Shown: positions 1 to 12,900, counted from the stretch's first letter. The stretch is DNA of 64,000 nucleotides from Ciona savignyi (GCA_000149265.1 CH001324.1:81584-145583), one strand, 5' to 3'. Notes: generated by a model not told the origin, from the letters alone. Made by a program: numbers and translations.

Positions 1-229
1 TTGAATTTGTAGCTTTACATAAACAATACATATGTTTCCTGAGTTACATGCATAAATTATTAGTTTCCCAAACAGAATAATGTCCAAGTATGTAAATACC
101 CCCAATTTTTGTATGGGTTTTCATAATTCATTATAAAACAAATATACTGTCAATCAAAACACAACTTCTTGAATAGGTAAATTGTATAATCATTAAACAG
201 AACAATACACAAACTGGTACCATACTCAC

Positions 230-351
230 TGTTTTTGATTCGGGTAGTATTTCGGTAAGAGTAAAGCAAATTCCGCTAGCGACAGTACAATTGTCAATTC
301 CGAGTTCACAGTTCGGATTTTCCCTTGACCCACCACAGTAGCAAGTTAGAG
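230..351 (-). CDS. Exon of a three-finger receptor ectodomain (TGF-beta type I receptor-like), partial gene
   Basis: On the minus strand a 122-base exon follows an acceptor ending CTTACAG and stops before a consensus donor GTGAGT. It reads 40 open codons with a CxC pair near the start (LTCYCGG) and an NCTVASGICF stretch. That Cys arrangement recalls the start of activin/TGF-beta/BMP type I receptor ectodomains, and also Ly6/uPAR domains. The exon ends in phase 0. The next exons, expected to include a kinase if the receptor reading is right, would lie left of position 1. The signal-peptide exon should lie to the right, but I could not find it. Identity is tentative; the exon itself is better supported by frame plus both splice sites. 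Confidence 0.45.
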
Positions 352-589
352 CTGTAAGAGCACATCTTAAAATTGTCGGATAAATTGTGGTTTTAACTGA
401 TCCAGATGAAATTGTATTTGAATGTAAATTATTTGTGCGTCGCTTAACACAACAGGGCTTTCTAGTCGTTTGTATTTCTTAGTTTAATGTATTTTAGTGA
501 CAAATTATATGTGAGTGACGGCTAGATCACTTGGTGCACTCTAAGAATAAAATAATTTTGACCCCTGATTTAAAAAGTGTGCCCACCCC

Positions 590-955
590 TATTGGGGTTA
601 GAGTTAGGGTTAGTTCCAGAGTTAAGACTAGTGTTTAGTGCAAGGTTAGAATTAGGATAGGATATTCATGTTTATCCCCATGAATGGGAAAAACAAGGGG
701 GTTAACACGCGGGCAATCATCAGATCACCTCGCGCCACCGTTGGATTACCTGTGCTATTGTAGTGTATGATTCACATGTTCCTTCAATTTGAGAGAACTC
801 ATTAATCCACTGGGTTTAACCAATTTCTGTTAAATGCTTTGCCCAAGGACACCCTTTTCGACCTTAAACTTCAGTTGAAAGGTCTCGCACTAAACCACCA
901 GATAACCGGTCGGACTAATTAGTTTCCATAGTTTTAGTGAGCAGTTTCCCATCTT
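590..955. repeat. Foldback MITE (family D) split by a SINE
   Basis: The GGGTTAGAGTTAGGGTTAG core and the right end TTTTAGTGAGCAGTTTCCC match the foldback family seen at 6340-6490, 14783-14955, 27195-27400 and 38275-38440. A minus-strand TATCC-tailed SINE (about 653-913) sits inside it. Confidence 0.55.
653..913 (-). repeat. tRNA-derived SINE, family A, minus strand
   Basis: The copy reads from its GGATA tail (complement of TATCC) through the conserved GGGGGTTAACACGCGGGCAA and the middle part to a degenerate tRNA-like head. Family A recurs more than 20 times in this window. Confidence 0.65.
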
Positions 956-1707
956 TTAATTTTGCATGAGCTACTACATAAAATGAATGAATATGACACA
1001 CTAACCTGAGGCAAATTGAACCAAACAGCATGACAACAATATCACAGACACCAAATTCTTCATTCTTGATAACATAATACACAAAAATTTGAAGTTCTTG
1101 ATTAAAGATTAAAACAGTTGCTTGTTTTGCAGGTGGTTTTTAATAAACCTTTTATCCACAAGCTTGAATCTTCGACTTCAAACAGTTATATTTCACCATT
1201 AAAATACGTTTACTATCGGTACTATCTGGTGTTAGAGAATGATATATACATTACAATAAAATTCTTTGACAAACCTAAACCAATTATCTATTTAAAGATA
1301 CACTGATAGCCTTACAAACACTACCTGTCTAGTTTCTAGTACGGTAAATCGCAAGACTTTTGCCAACGGTCTTTAAAATAGTTTATTATTAAATCTGACA
1401 GCTGATACTATAAAATGTTTGGTTCATTTAATATGAAGTAGCAACTACAGATTGCTGTGAGCAACACCGCGAAAATTCGGTTTCCTTTTTTTCTAATCTT
1501 TTTTCGAAGTGCCTTTCTCCTTTTACGTTTTTCCTCGGGTGTCTTGTCTGAGTAAAAATGTCGCGTTCTTGTCGGGTTACTAAAATGCTCATATCAATTG
1601 GTGGGGTAAATAAGGGAGTAACGCTTTAAATTCGAAATAACTGTACATCGACTTTAAAGCATTAAAAAGTGCACGCAACTAGCTGTGTACGCCAAAGTTA
1701 CGTAACC

Positions 1708-1930
1708 AGTCCTGCCGGTTAGCTTAGTGGGTTAGTGCGTCGCCTTTGCACTTAAACGACATTGCCTAAAAATCAGTATAATGGCGGGTTCTGTCAATTA
1801 TACACAACACACTGCAATAGCTTCGGTAATCCGACGGTAGGCGCGAGGTGACCTGACGATTACCCATGTGTTAACCCCCTTGCGTTTTCCCATTCACGGC
1901 GATAAACATGAATATCCTATTCTATCATAT
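1708..1930 (+). repeat. SINE family A, plus strand, internally deleted
   Basis: It has the head GTTAGTGCGTCGCCTTT, the core ACACACTGCAATAGC and the tail AACATGAATATCCTATTC. Part of the middle is missing. Confidence 0.65.
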
Positions 1931-2377
1931 ATTTTAAAGCAAATTAACGGCAAAAATATGACGATGTTATATAAATGAAATTACCAAAGCTTATAATTAT
2001 GTAATAATTATTTATGTCATCTACAATGGGTATTAGCAAAGTCATAAAATAGTGGTCATATTTGGATAAGGAGTCGTTGCATATATTTTACAATATTGTT
2101 GATAAAAAACGTTAGTTCTTAACTAAAGTTTAAATCATTTAGTTTAGGATAAAATGTGTTTATCCCCGTGAATAAAAAAACGTATAAGTGGTGTCATAAC
2201 GCGAAAATGGTCAGATTACCTCGCGAATACTTACGGGAGCATTATCACAGGGGTGCATAAACCTTAATGCTCTTTGGTGTCATCTATCGGAACATATATT
2301 ATGTTAATTTATTTACGTGTTTTATTGCTCTAACCAAAAAGACTATACATGTTATAGTCTCTTTGCTCTAACCTAGA

Positions 2378-2600
2378 AAGGATAAGATATTTATGTTTTA
2401 ACCTCGTGAATGAAAAACCAAGTTGTTTAACACACCGACAATTGTCAGATCACCTCGCGCCCATCGTCGGGTGGAGCTAATTGCAGTGTGTTGTGTATAG
2501 TTGAGACGTTCCTTTAGTTTTAGTAGAACCCATTAATCCACTGGATTCAGGCAATGTAAGTAAATTGCCTTGCGCAAGGACACAGCTGACTAGAATACCG
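2378..2600 (-). repeat. SINE family A, minus strand
   Basis: A GGATA tail is followed by the TCAGATCACCTCGCGCCCA core and a CAAGGACACAGC segment. A further short fragment of the same family lies at 2145-2275. Confidence 0.6.
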
Positions 2601-3069
2601 ACAACATTTTGTCCCAGTAGTTTTTGTTTTAAACCACAATTTTGTCAGTGATACATTAAGGTAAGGGTTGGGCCAAAGATGTAAAATTTGTTTTGTTGTT
2701 TGGATTGTAGCGCAACAAGAGTGATTGTGTGGGGTGGCGACGGAGTTTCACCTTATGTTGTGGTCAATTTCGATGAGTGGTGTATGGGCGGGCGCGGACA
2801 GGGCTTCTGTAGGGCATGAGATAAACGGCGATGTGACCGAAAAAATAAATATGGCTCTTCGGCCGAATATTTTAAGTGTGTGTTCCTTTAAATATACAAA
2901 ACTAAACGTTTAAAATCTAAGTAACAAATTAAAGAGAACCAATCTACTTTACATGGCAAGGTTTTTTATTCTTCATAACGAAGTTGTTTACAGCTAGCCT
3001 TTTGGCTGCCTACAAATGAGCCGTCGCTCTTTTCTGTGAAGTTAACTTTACAAAGACAGTCTTTAAATT

Positions 3070-3160
3070 ATTTTGTAAAAACATGCGTATATTCCATATT
3101 TTGTAAAACAGGCATATATTCCATATTTTGTAAAACAGGCGTATATGCCAACTGCCATTT
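3070..3160. repeat. Tandem repeat, about 28-bp unit, three copies
   Basis: A unit containing TATATTCCATATTTTGTAAA repeats about three times with small changes. Confidence 0.7.
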
Positions 3161-3877
3161 TTAAAATTCATTAGGTAAGAATCTACTTAAGAAATATCTT
3201 AATATTGTGTATTTCGAATAATACACAGGTAAACAAGGTTGATAGCAAGTATAAAATATCCCAGGCATGGGCAACCCCTGGCACGCGTGCCCGACTTGGC
3301 ACGCGAGCTCGTATTTCTGGCACGCTACTTCAAGGAAAACTTAAAAGTTGTTGTATTATTTGAGCTTTGGCCACGTGCATAAAATGTTTATTACCGTAAG
3401 TTGTGAAGTAAACATTTGATTATTTATTACCGTGTTATTGTTACTCAACAAACACCAAAGAGTACAACAATCCGCTTGCAAATTTTGCAACCTGCTGCCA
3501 CAGACGAACGTGAGAGAAATTTGTACGTTTGTGCAGACAACCAGATGTAGTTAATATCAGTTACCCTTAGCATCCTAATTTACTTTTGTTAGCAATTTGA
3601 GATACAAAATGTTATAAGGCTAAACATGATGTACGATGTACCGGTAAGGTCATTCGGTATCGGTAAAGGTCATAAATGCATATTTCGGCAAGTAAAAAAA
3701 GACCGGTAAACCCATTTCACATAAGCTCATCGTTACGTTTATCAAATTGCGTTAATGAGAGTAAAAATTTATCGTTAAACACATTTTTTCACCTGCCTAA
3801 GGTTTGCTCTATCAGTAATAGTACAGCGCTTGCTTATTTTGCAGTAAAGATAAAAATTAAAAGTCATTACTGTAAAA

Positions 3878-4345
3878 CAGCGGTTCTCAAAGTGGGGTCC
3901 GCGGTCTTTTGGGGACCGCGCAGCACATTTAAAAAAAATTTAACGACGATTCTGAAGAAAAAAATTGTGTAAAATTAAGTTTTTACGCAACTTTTCCTCC
4001 AATCAACTTAACAAACACAATTTGTCATGAAAGCTTACAGGCTACATAGGCATTTATGACATCACAAGAAGCTATTTGATGTCACATTAGTGCAATTCAA
4101 AAGTACAGACCCCTACTATAGTAGGAAATAGTACAATTCCTATTATAGTAGGAGTAAACATTCAAAAAATGCCAAGGTCAGAGGCGTTCCTTAAGCCGTG
4201 CATCCGGGTTAATATGTTTTGTTTTAGAATTTTAACGTTGCTAAATGTTTCGTTTTACTTTCCTATTTTTTGAGGGGACCGTGAGTCATTTAAAAAATTG
4301 CTAGGGACTGTTGCGTATTTAAAAAAAAAAGTTTGAGAACCGCTG
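3878..4345. mobile_element. hAT MITE with perfect 8-bp target duplication
   Basis: The terminal inverted repeats are CAGCGGTTCTCAAA and TTTGAGAACCGCTG, a very typical hAT end. The 8-bp flank CTGTAAAA is present intact on both sides (3870-3877 and 4346-4353). The 468-bp element has no coding frame and lies inside the larger hAT element. Confidence 0.85.
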
Positions 4346-4577
4346 CTGTAAAAAGTTATTTCGTTTTTTGTCCCTACCGAATGTTAGGACCATCAGCTAA
4401 AAAACTTCAAACTGATGTACGAGATGTATTTAAAGTTATTCAAACTGATATTTTCTTAGAAATAAAACTTGAACCTTTTGAGAAAGTTTATTGTAGGACT
4501 GTTTTGGTTTTTGTTATATTGGTGTTTTCACTATTTTGGTAAATTTAAATCATTTTTTTCAAAACAGGCACCTTTAA

Positions 4578-5465
4578 CCCTTAGACGACGACGGTTACAT
4601 ATTTGTAACCTAGATGTGTCCCCGAAAAAAAATGCACAATTTAGTCGTTTCTTGGGGGATTTTCCTAGTTTTGATATTGTTGGAAAGTATTTGAATAGAT
4701 CTTTCGAAATAACGCATAAAAACATAATCCTTTCATTTAAAAATTTTGAGTAATATTGCTCCAAACATTTTTCTTCAAAATTTTTGTATCTAGTTTAACT
4801 TTTAGGTAAAATATCGCTTTTTTGGGTTCTGGGGAGTTAAAATTGTTACACCAGTTGCTGTGAGAATAAAACTAGCAGTAGCCATCTTTGTTTTCGCTTT
4901 TACCAGTCATTTTCGATTTTTCAACGATATATGTAAACATATGTGTACATGGTTTTTTCTAATTACTATTGATATTTATTCATTTTTTCGCCTTTGTTTA
5001 CTTTGTTTTTCAATTATTATTTGATATTCGGAAGAAATATGGCAACTTCGGAATAGATTACAGCCGATTAGGCTGCCAGCATGATCGAGGCCGACAGTGA
5101 TTGTGGTGATGAAATGCCATATTTGTCAGTTTTGTGTGACGTCATCACGCTTAGTTGACGTCATCAAAAAATAAAAGACGTAACTTTGTAGGAAATTTCA
5201 TTTTGAACACTTTTGTAATACATTACTATCTTCTACAAGCTACCAGTAACGAGTAATTAGAGTATAAATTACTAATTATGACGTCATTACAAATACTACA
5301 ACGTCATCAAAAAAATAAAAATACCAATTTGTAGAAAATTATCTACTGGACAACTTTGTAATAGATTGTTTTTCCCTAAATCCAACAGTATTCGCAGCAA
5401 ACAAGGTTAAAGCAACCTTACTCAAAAGTGCCAAAAACTGCAAAAGTTCCGTCGTCGTCAAAGGG
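4578..5465. mobile_element. piggyBac-like non-autonomous element flanked by TTAA
   Basis: TTAA occurs on both sides (4574-4577 and 5466-5469). The terminal repeats CCCTTAGACGACGACGG and the inverse of CCGTCGTCGTCAAAGGG differ at one base. A TTAA target with CCC ends is the piggyBac signature. There is no transposase frame. It is nested in the hAT element at 3262-5579. Confidence 0.7.
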
Positions 5466-5579
5466 TTAAGAATAAAAAAGAAATATGTTCTCACGAATTG
5501 TTAGTTGGCACGCGGAAGGATTTTTCCATTAATTTTAGCCGATTTTGGCACCCAGACCGAAAAAGGTTGCCCACCCCTG

Positions 5580-6991
5580 AAATATATTAATGAAATTGCC
5601 AATATATGGTCGGTAGGTGGCGCTAAGCAGTTGTGTGCAGGGACTTAAGAAAGTCGAAAAAGGAGAAACCGAATGGTTAGCGCGGCCAATACATATACCG
5701 ACTTCTATACAAAAACGGTCATTGAGCCTAGTCGATTATGGTTTCGAAAAGTCGAAAAAAAGGAGAAAATAATCGGAGAAAGGGTACAGTCGTGTGGCCG
5801 AATAGTAAACACGGCCAATGAATTTACTGATTTAAATTTTAATATAAACGCTCTTAGTGACGAGTCCATAATATCGCAATTTAGCATGGTAAATGGGTTC
5901 GATGCCGTACATACCCGTCAAAAATAATTCGAGAATGGGAAATTAATTCAACTCTGTCCAGGTATATCAACCATCTCGGATAGGTCTGGTCAGCACACAC
6001 TTGAAACGACACAATAATCAATAATAATGCAATCGATGCTACGTGGCCGTTTTCAATCATTATATACTGATAAATTGCATATACCGATGAATATTTAAGA
6101 ATGTTTTGTCTCCGCTGAAACTAGGATTCCAATTTTATGAAGTTAAAATGTTTTGATTTATTACTTGTCTCAAAGCTGTGTGGGTGAAACGTGTTTATTT
6201 TAACAAAGGAACTACCAAAGGGCGGCGATAACCGTTTTTCCTACGTTTTTTTCATTAAGACATTAAGAACACCATATAACGTATATACAATCAACCTGTT
6301 GTGCCCTTTATATTTTGCACTAAGTTGGTTTACGAGGAAAACTAAAAGGAGGAAAGCGGGAAGGAGGAAACTGCACACTAAAATGGAGATTAGGATATAA
6401 GAGTAAGTTTTAAACATGGGGTTGAAATTAGGGTTAGTTGAGATTAGGGTTTAGTTTTGGATAGCAGTTTCCCTCCTTCCTTCCCTCCCGGTAAAAATAA
6501 GAAATATATCACCTTCAAATCGTGTTGCTAACGTCCAGCCAGTTGATGTCGACATGTTATGCAAATTAAGTTTATACGATTTCACATTCTTTTTATCGTA
6601 AAATAATAAGCGGTCAGAGCGATAAAATATGTGAACACCAGAGAATGTCAAAGCTTATGTTGTAGTATATTGATATGTATGTTTAAGGAGTTGAAAAGGA
6701 CAATTGGGGAAAAGAAAAAAATCAAGTTGTAGTTGTATTTTAGTTATTAACCTGAATGGTACAACGGGTAAATTGATTAAAATACGGGTAAATGATGTAT
6801 ATATTTAAGTTAAATAGACCGAGTAAAATAGACTTTGCTAAGCAATGACTAAAGTCAATTGCATTATAATCCATTTTTTAATGAAATGAATAACTGTGAA
6901 ATAAACGGGGCTTTGTCCTTAGTGACCTATCGACGAATGTTTGGGTATCTTCCTCAAGTAAAACAATCTTCGAAATTCGAATCGTCTGACA
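5580..6991. other. Upstream region of the FAS1 gene
   Basis: It contains a family B SINE near 5672-5770 with a partial second copy, a foldback element at 6340-6490, and a TATATATTTAAG stretch near 6797 that could serve as a TATA-like element. A short upstream ATG frame starts at 6859 and overlaps the first possible start codon of the FAS1 gene out of frame. Whether it is in the transcript is unknown. Confidence 0.4.
6340..6490. repeat. Foldback MITE, family D
   Basis: The left end GGAGGAAACTGCACACTAAAA and the right end CAGTTTCCCTCCTTCC are inverse of each other around a GGGTTAG-rich core. Confidence 0.7.
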
Positions 6992-9900
6992 ATGGCCGCC
7001 TTTTTCCCTCGCGCTTTGCCGCCAGCTTATATAGATTCTCCCACTGTCGAGTTGTCGGCAGTGTCTCGGTCATACGTAGATATGGGATCGCCTAGCAAAT
7101 CATTGAGTTTGAATCGGCACTTCGCAATACTGCTGGTCACCTTGTGTGTTCTAGTATCGGTATCGAACTCGTTCTACCAGCGTCGAAGTACTCGATACTC
7201 GAGAAAGTTGCATCGTTTAGGACAACCGACAGTTGCAGACAAATTGAATCGAAGATACGCTGTGAGAAGTCACGCCACGATACCCCGTGGTACTTCCCAG
7301 CGGGGTTCCAGGCCAGGAACGTCGATAAGGCCAGCCTATGCTAAGCCGGAGTATGTACGTCCGCATAGATTACGTGTGCAACCGAGCCCAAACCATAGAC
7401 ATAGAACACTTTTGAGACAAAATAGACCGACGTATCCGACCGTAGTGCAATCGCTGCATTATCCGACAAATCTTATCTCTGTATCACGGAACCATGCTAC
7501 TGTCCCGAGGCATAAACTGACTTCTGCAACGAGACAACGGGGCCGAAGCGGCGTGCACAGCGGCAAATCGGGTCACGTTTCCTCGCAGAAGTATAGCAGA
7601 CGACCCGTTTACCCATACGCAGTGCGGATTGGTATACCAGTTTCTCCAACGCTTGTGCGCGCCCCTTTTAGGAAAGAAGCCTACGTTATCGACTCCGAGG
7701 TAAACTACACGCCCCAATCACGGACTAACCGCCAACGCTATCAGCGACCCACTAATGTAGCTCGGGTCGCACCCCAAACCACTAATACCAATGAGTTCGA
7801 CACCGTAGTTGCGCCGCCGGGATTTCGAATTACATTCCGAAATGCGACTCAGCCTCCAAAAACGATTCCAAACATAAAAGACCCAACTACCTCTGTTGTT
7901 CGTACAAGTTCCGTCGAACCTTCGGATCTGCTTGATGCGGAAAATACAGTCGCGTCTACGACGTACAATCCGACGCGTCCGTCGTCGACTGCCGTACTGC
8001 GAATCCGCACCACCTCTATAAGCGAAGCGAAGAATCTGATCGCGAACATTGGACGTGGATTCAAGGTCAGGTTCGTTGAAACCCCGACCAACGCGACAAA
8101 AGTCGAAACCACCGAGATTGACTCGCAAAGTTCAAGAAACGAAAGCGAAAGATTCACCGCTTCAAGAAGGGATACGTCAAGGCATACACCAAATTGGTGG
8201 AAAGGGTGAGTTTAAAACTAGCTTCATTTTATAACCTTTGCTATATATTTTTGTGGACTATAAAACTCACAGGCGACATTTCCCGTTATAAAACAATAGA
8301 AAGGCTGTAAAGCCGGAACTAAATTATAAAATGACTTGACAAACATGGGCCTACCACTTTTACCACTTTACTGTGCAAATACCCAAACCCACCGCGGCAA
8401 TAGAAAGGTCTACTACTACGGGTTGCCGAATATGGCATTATAAGACACTGCCCACACTGTACGTTGCAATGCATGCAAAAGAGCAAACTCGCTAAGCGTA
8501 ACGAAAACAGCCTCTAATCAGATGATCATAGAGCAGTCTTGGTTTTTTAGGCTTGGATCCCAATTTGAGGCCACAAAATACTGTCAGGTATTTCGATTTA
8601 GCGCATTTACCTCCACCTGTGTTTGGTAAAAAGGTGCTGTATGTATAGTGCATTATATATCCAATTTATTTAGTTTATTTTTGTCGCTTCTTTAAAAAAC
8701 TATAATTAAAAGAACATACAACAAAACTATAGCATTAAAAGTTAATTAAAAGAACATACAATAAACCTATAGCAAAATTCTAGCGGGAAAAATCAAACAT
8801 ATTCTATGACGCATAAGTGGCCTTTGTAGTTGTATAATGCTTATTAACGTTCTTTGATAAAGTTACATTACAACACATTGCAACATAGAAAGGTAACTGC
8901 TTGAAGAGACACGAAACATCAATATTGGTAAATTGATCGTACATGTTCTTGTCGAAACTTGGCCATAAATATGTAACTAACCGCACACAAACCGTGGTAT
9001 AAATCCATCCTCTTCAGTCAGGTTCTATTCTATTTGTTTTATCACTTTCAGTTCAAGAGCAGAACAAACTTAACGCCAACGCTAGCAATTAGTGCAAACT
9101 TAGGTGAGATCATGATACCAACGCTAAAGTTTGCACAGTTGTGCAATAAATTACAACCGTGGTCAGATTGATTGCAGATCCCTTCAAACATAAAGAATGG
9201 ATGGAAAATATGATTTATGGCATCTTAACCAAACTGGTTTTATGGTTTACGACAACCCAGATATTTCTTCAAATAAGTCTTAATTTTTTTTATCTTTTTA
9301 GGTCAATTTCACCAAAATTGTGTTGAGTTTTTACAATTAGCAATACATTTGTTTACGAGGACTGTAATCTCACCCTAAAGTGACATTCAGTAAATCCGAT
9401 AAAAGTGCACTAGGAAGTTATTTATTTAATCGTGTCGGGTTACCTGCTATTTGCCGGTCATGTTAAGTTGATTTACCCAGTTAAGCGCTAAGAGTCGTTA
9501 ACTCGGCAATAAAACCAGTCGTAGCCAATCAAAAGCCTGGTTAATCTGATCAGCTTTGAAACCCCCCACGTAGATTATGATGTCATATAAGCCAATATAG
9601 CGTAATCCACACCATTATTATCGAATAAAGGTGTATATTTCGCAATTTCTTTATTACATAATCCTTATTCAATGAAACCTTACATTGAACTTTGGGCAAA
9701 AGGACTTTTGGAATTCCAGATGTAGGTTAAAATCGAAACTAAAAATAGAACGAACGTGAATAATAGTTAAGATCACATCACGACTAATTAATTGCCATGA
9801 AAGGCGGCGCGTTATCAAAAGTTAAACACTCATTAACCAGAGATCCAATGTCTGCGGGCGGTCATGGCATTCCTCATTTTAAATTAATCTCATTCAAATC

Positions 9901-12900
9901 CATTGGCGCAAAATCGGTGTAGACATAATTTCCGCATTTAAGGAAACTAGTATTTGGCTGGCTGTGAAATTTGATCGTCGGCCATTTGAATTGTCCTGTT
10001 AAACGTGCAAAGTTTATTTTCTTAATGTTCAAACCACGAAAGGTGTCCTCATACTTTCACAGCGACTGGCACCTACCGCACTTTCTACGCCCGGTATCGA
10101 CACGAATACGAGTGAAGATTGTTCAAGGATCCTTAGCATGACTCAGTGACAGAAATCTAGCGAACGCGTCTCATTAAAACTTATCTGGTTTCCTTGTTCC
10201 TTGCAAAAGGTGCTGAAAGGAAAATGCAGCTGATATTAACCAACTCTCATATTTTGAACCCTAATCAATGCACGTACATATAACAAATCAGAAACTTCTG
10301 AACTTAAATGAATTACGCCACTCTTATTTAATTTAATGAAGGATCGAAAAAAATAATTTAAACTAAAACTGCGTTTTGTAAACTATTGCCGAGCAATTCT
10401 GAGGTAACTGATAAGATGTTTTTCCAAAATTACAGATTTCAGGTGAAACCAATAATTTTCAAACCACAGATTTAGTTGGAGACCCATTAAGTGAAAGGGG
10501 TGGTGATTTCTGTCAGGTCAAAAATATTTCTTGATTAATGCATTATCTGAAAGATCTTAAAAAATACAAAAAATGTGGGCTTGCATTTGAAGCTGATCGG
10601 CTTTAAACAGATTTATTGTTTAAGTAGATGAATACTGCCCAGTTTGAATTGATTCCACCACCACCCCGTTTTAAATTAGCTTTCTGTGGTAAACTATTTT
10701 GTTTGGGCACTGTGCTGGCAGTGTGCCCCACAAAACCTGATATTTGGTTGAGTTAAAGAGAATTTTATGATTGCGCCATTGCACATGAGCAGTATTCGAC
10801 AAAACGTTTAAAACATTTTTCACTAATATACACAACCACTATAAATAAAAGCCAAACGAATATATTTTTTAATCGGGACAACTTTTGTCGACTAAAGATA
10901 AAGACTAATTTTGTCTTATATATCACACTTGACAATAATAGTATAAAAGTGCTTTATTCTGTTGGTTGTGCGTCACCTTTTCAGGTCATTTTTGGAAAAT
11001 TGATCACGTTGTTTTGATGGCAAACACGGATGAGATTAAAACCGCGTTTCGTTCGTTGACGACAACACCAACCAACGTAATCTGACCGGTCCGAACTTAC
11101 TTCACGCATTACGTAATAACTTCGTTTTGACCTCGACTACTTGTTGGCTTCAAGTAGTTCTCCTCCGTCGGAAACCATTCGACTGGGCGTTTTCTTCCGA
11201 CCATAACGTGTATTTGAAGACAATACAGGGTAAACACAACATTAGCTGATAGATAAGAAACCTTCATTAGCGTGACATAAATCTCAATTTGATGGGGTGG
11301 GTGGTCTTTGATGTCGCATTAGTACAGCAAGAAGAGTGGGCTAATAAAAAGTGGAAATCCGGTGGTGTGGCCGAATGGTTAAAGCGACTGATACACATAC
11401 CAAATTATATTATAAAACGGTCTTAGCAACGACCCGATTATAGATTCGAAACTGATCGAGCTTGCTAAAAAATACATGATTAAAATGCTGATTGGAAGTT
11501 GTAGAGTCGACTTTGCATCAATGCATTGTTCCGGAGAATAACTTGCCAAAACGAGACGTCAAGCAAGCCAAATATTGCTTTTGATTTCTTAATTTAGCTG
11601 ACCTTTTATTCATGTTGAGCCTTTTTATTTATGTAAAACATGCTCTTGAAATTGTTGTCTGTGTGTATGGAAATATTTTTTTGTTTCTTTAATGCAAATA
11701 TGATAATAGTTACTTCTTAATAATAGTTACGAACCAAGAAAAAAGCACAGAAAAACAAATAGTTAAATCACGTATTTATTCGCATTTTATAGCCTATTAT
11801 CTGTGATAAACATGCAAATTACATTTTCCGTTTAGTCAGTGGTTGTTTTTTCGATCGCTTATTTGGTTTAAAGCAGCGAAAAATAGATGGGAGAAAACCG
11901 TAAGTTTACCGCAGCGACGTTACCCGTACATGACGCATCTTCAAAAACCTTCAAAGCCACAAACTCGCAAGACATGATAATCCTTTGGGTGACGCAACGC
12001 TAGGGTGCTGCGCAAACAAAAAACTGCTGCTAGAACGATTTTTTCTATTTTTTAAAATTTTATTTTACAGACCAAGGACTATGTGCATGTTATCTCTTTT
12101 CACCGAAAGTAGTTTTAAATCCACTTTTTATGGTAAATTTGGTGGTTAATTTTAGTCATTTCCTATAATACTATTATTATCTTTTCTAATGGTTGTATAA
12201 AAAGAGATTTTGTGAATTAAAACTAGTTATTTGGTGGTTTTATTATACTGTACCAACAAAACTTAAGCCCCGGTAACATAAGATTAAAGTAACCATTTAA
12301 GTGGCAGTAATAATTCAAAATAAATGCCAGTCTTTCCATAAATCCGACAAGCGTTCAAAACCGCAGTCATTAAACTACCGCAACCCGTGAAAAAGCTAGC
12401 TTTTCACTAAAGAGATTTCAGTATCAGATCAACTTTCATTTCCGAGTATCTATAATGGCGAATCTAGCCCCGAGCAAGTCGTTATATTCACGGGGAAAGG
12501 GAAATGTTTACCAAATAACTAACCACAGACTACAAAACAATCTTTGTTATAAGTTTATAATGTAAGCAATGAATATCCGTTTTAGAGATAAACGTTTTCC
12601 AAATTACAGCAAGCGCAGCGACTTATGTCATTGCTCCTAATGCATGTTATGATGTTCTTGAAGTTATTATGGCACTGCATTAAAATACATGTATGTTTAA
12701 GCCCAATGCCCTTGTCAAACCTAATTCGGAAAAACGTGACGGTTTAGTTTTCCGAATATTTTGTCCGATTTTATTCACGATTTTGGTAGCAGGCAGACAA
12801 ATACGAACAAGATATACAAATTGTGTATCAGCCAACAAACGAATATAATTCGTCGCAAGGGACATAAGATATTTCCGTTGGCACTACCGCAAGTTTACTA

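Larger units (their letters stand above)
352..3261. other. Repeat-rich stretch without a recognised gene
   Basis: The stretch holds pieces of the TATCC-tailed SINE on both strands, a split foldback element and a short tandem repeat. A more GC-rich patch near 2720-2860 has a possible minus-strand acceptor and donor, but I could not tie it to a gene. It is probably the upstream or first-intron region of the receptor-like gene at 230-351. Confidence 0.5.
3262..5579. mobile_element. hAT-like DNA transposon (2.3 kb, non-autonomous) hosting two nested elements
   Basis: The ends are CAGGCATGGGCAACC and, in inverse, GGTTGCCCACCCCTG, which look like hAT terminal repeats. The flanks AAATATCC (3254-3261) and AAATATAT (5580-5587) agree at 6 of 8 bases, the size of a hAT target-site duplication. 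Both subterminal regions carry GGCACGCG motifs. No transposase frame is visible. Two later insertions, at 3878-4345 and 4578-5465, account for much of its length. Confidence 0.6.

Noticed and set aside
2725..2913. GC-richer frame with possible minus-strand splice sites
   Set aside because: I could not link it by frame or similarity to the receptor-like exon or to any other gene.
5673..5927. Open frame of 84 codons on plus
   Set aside because: It is made of SINE family B sequence and its partial repeat; the same peptide-like pieces recur wherever the SINE lies.
7718..8157. Long minus-strand frames opposite FAS1 exon 1
   Set aside because: They are shadows of a GC-richer coding exon; no splice sites or domains support them.
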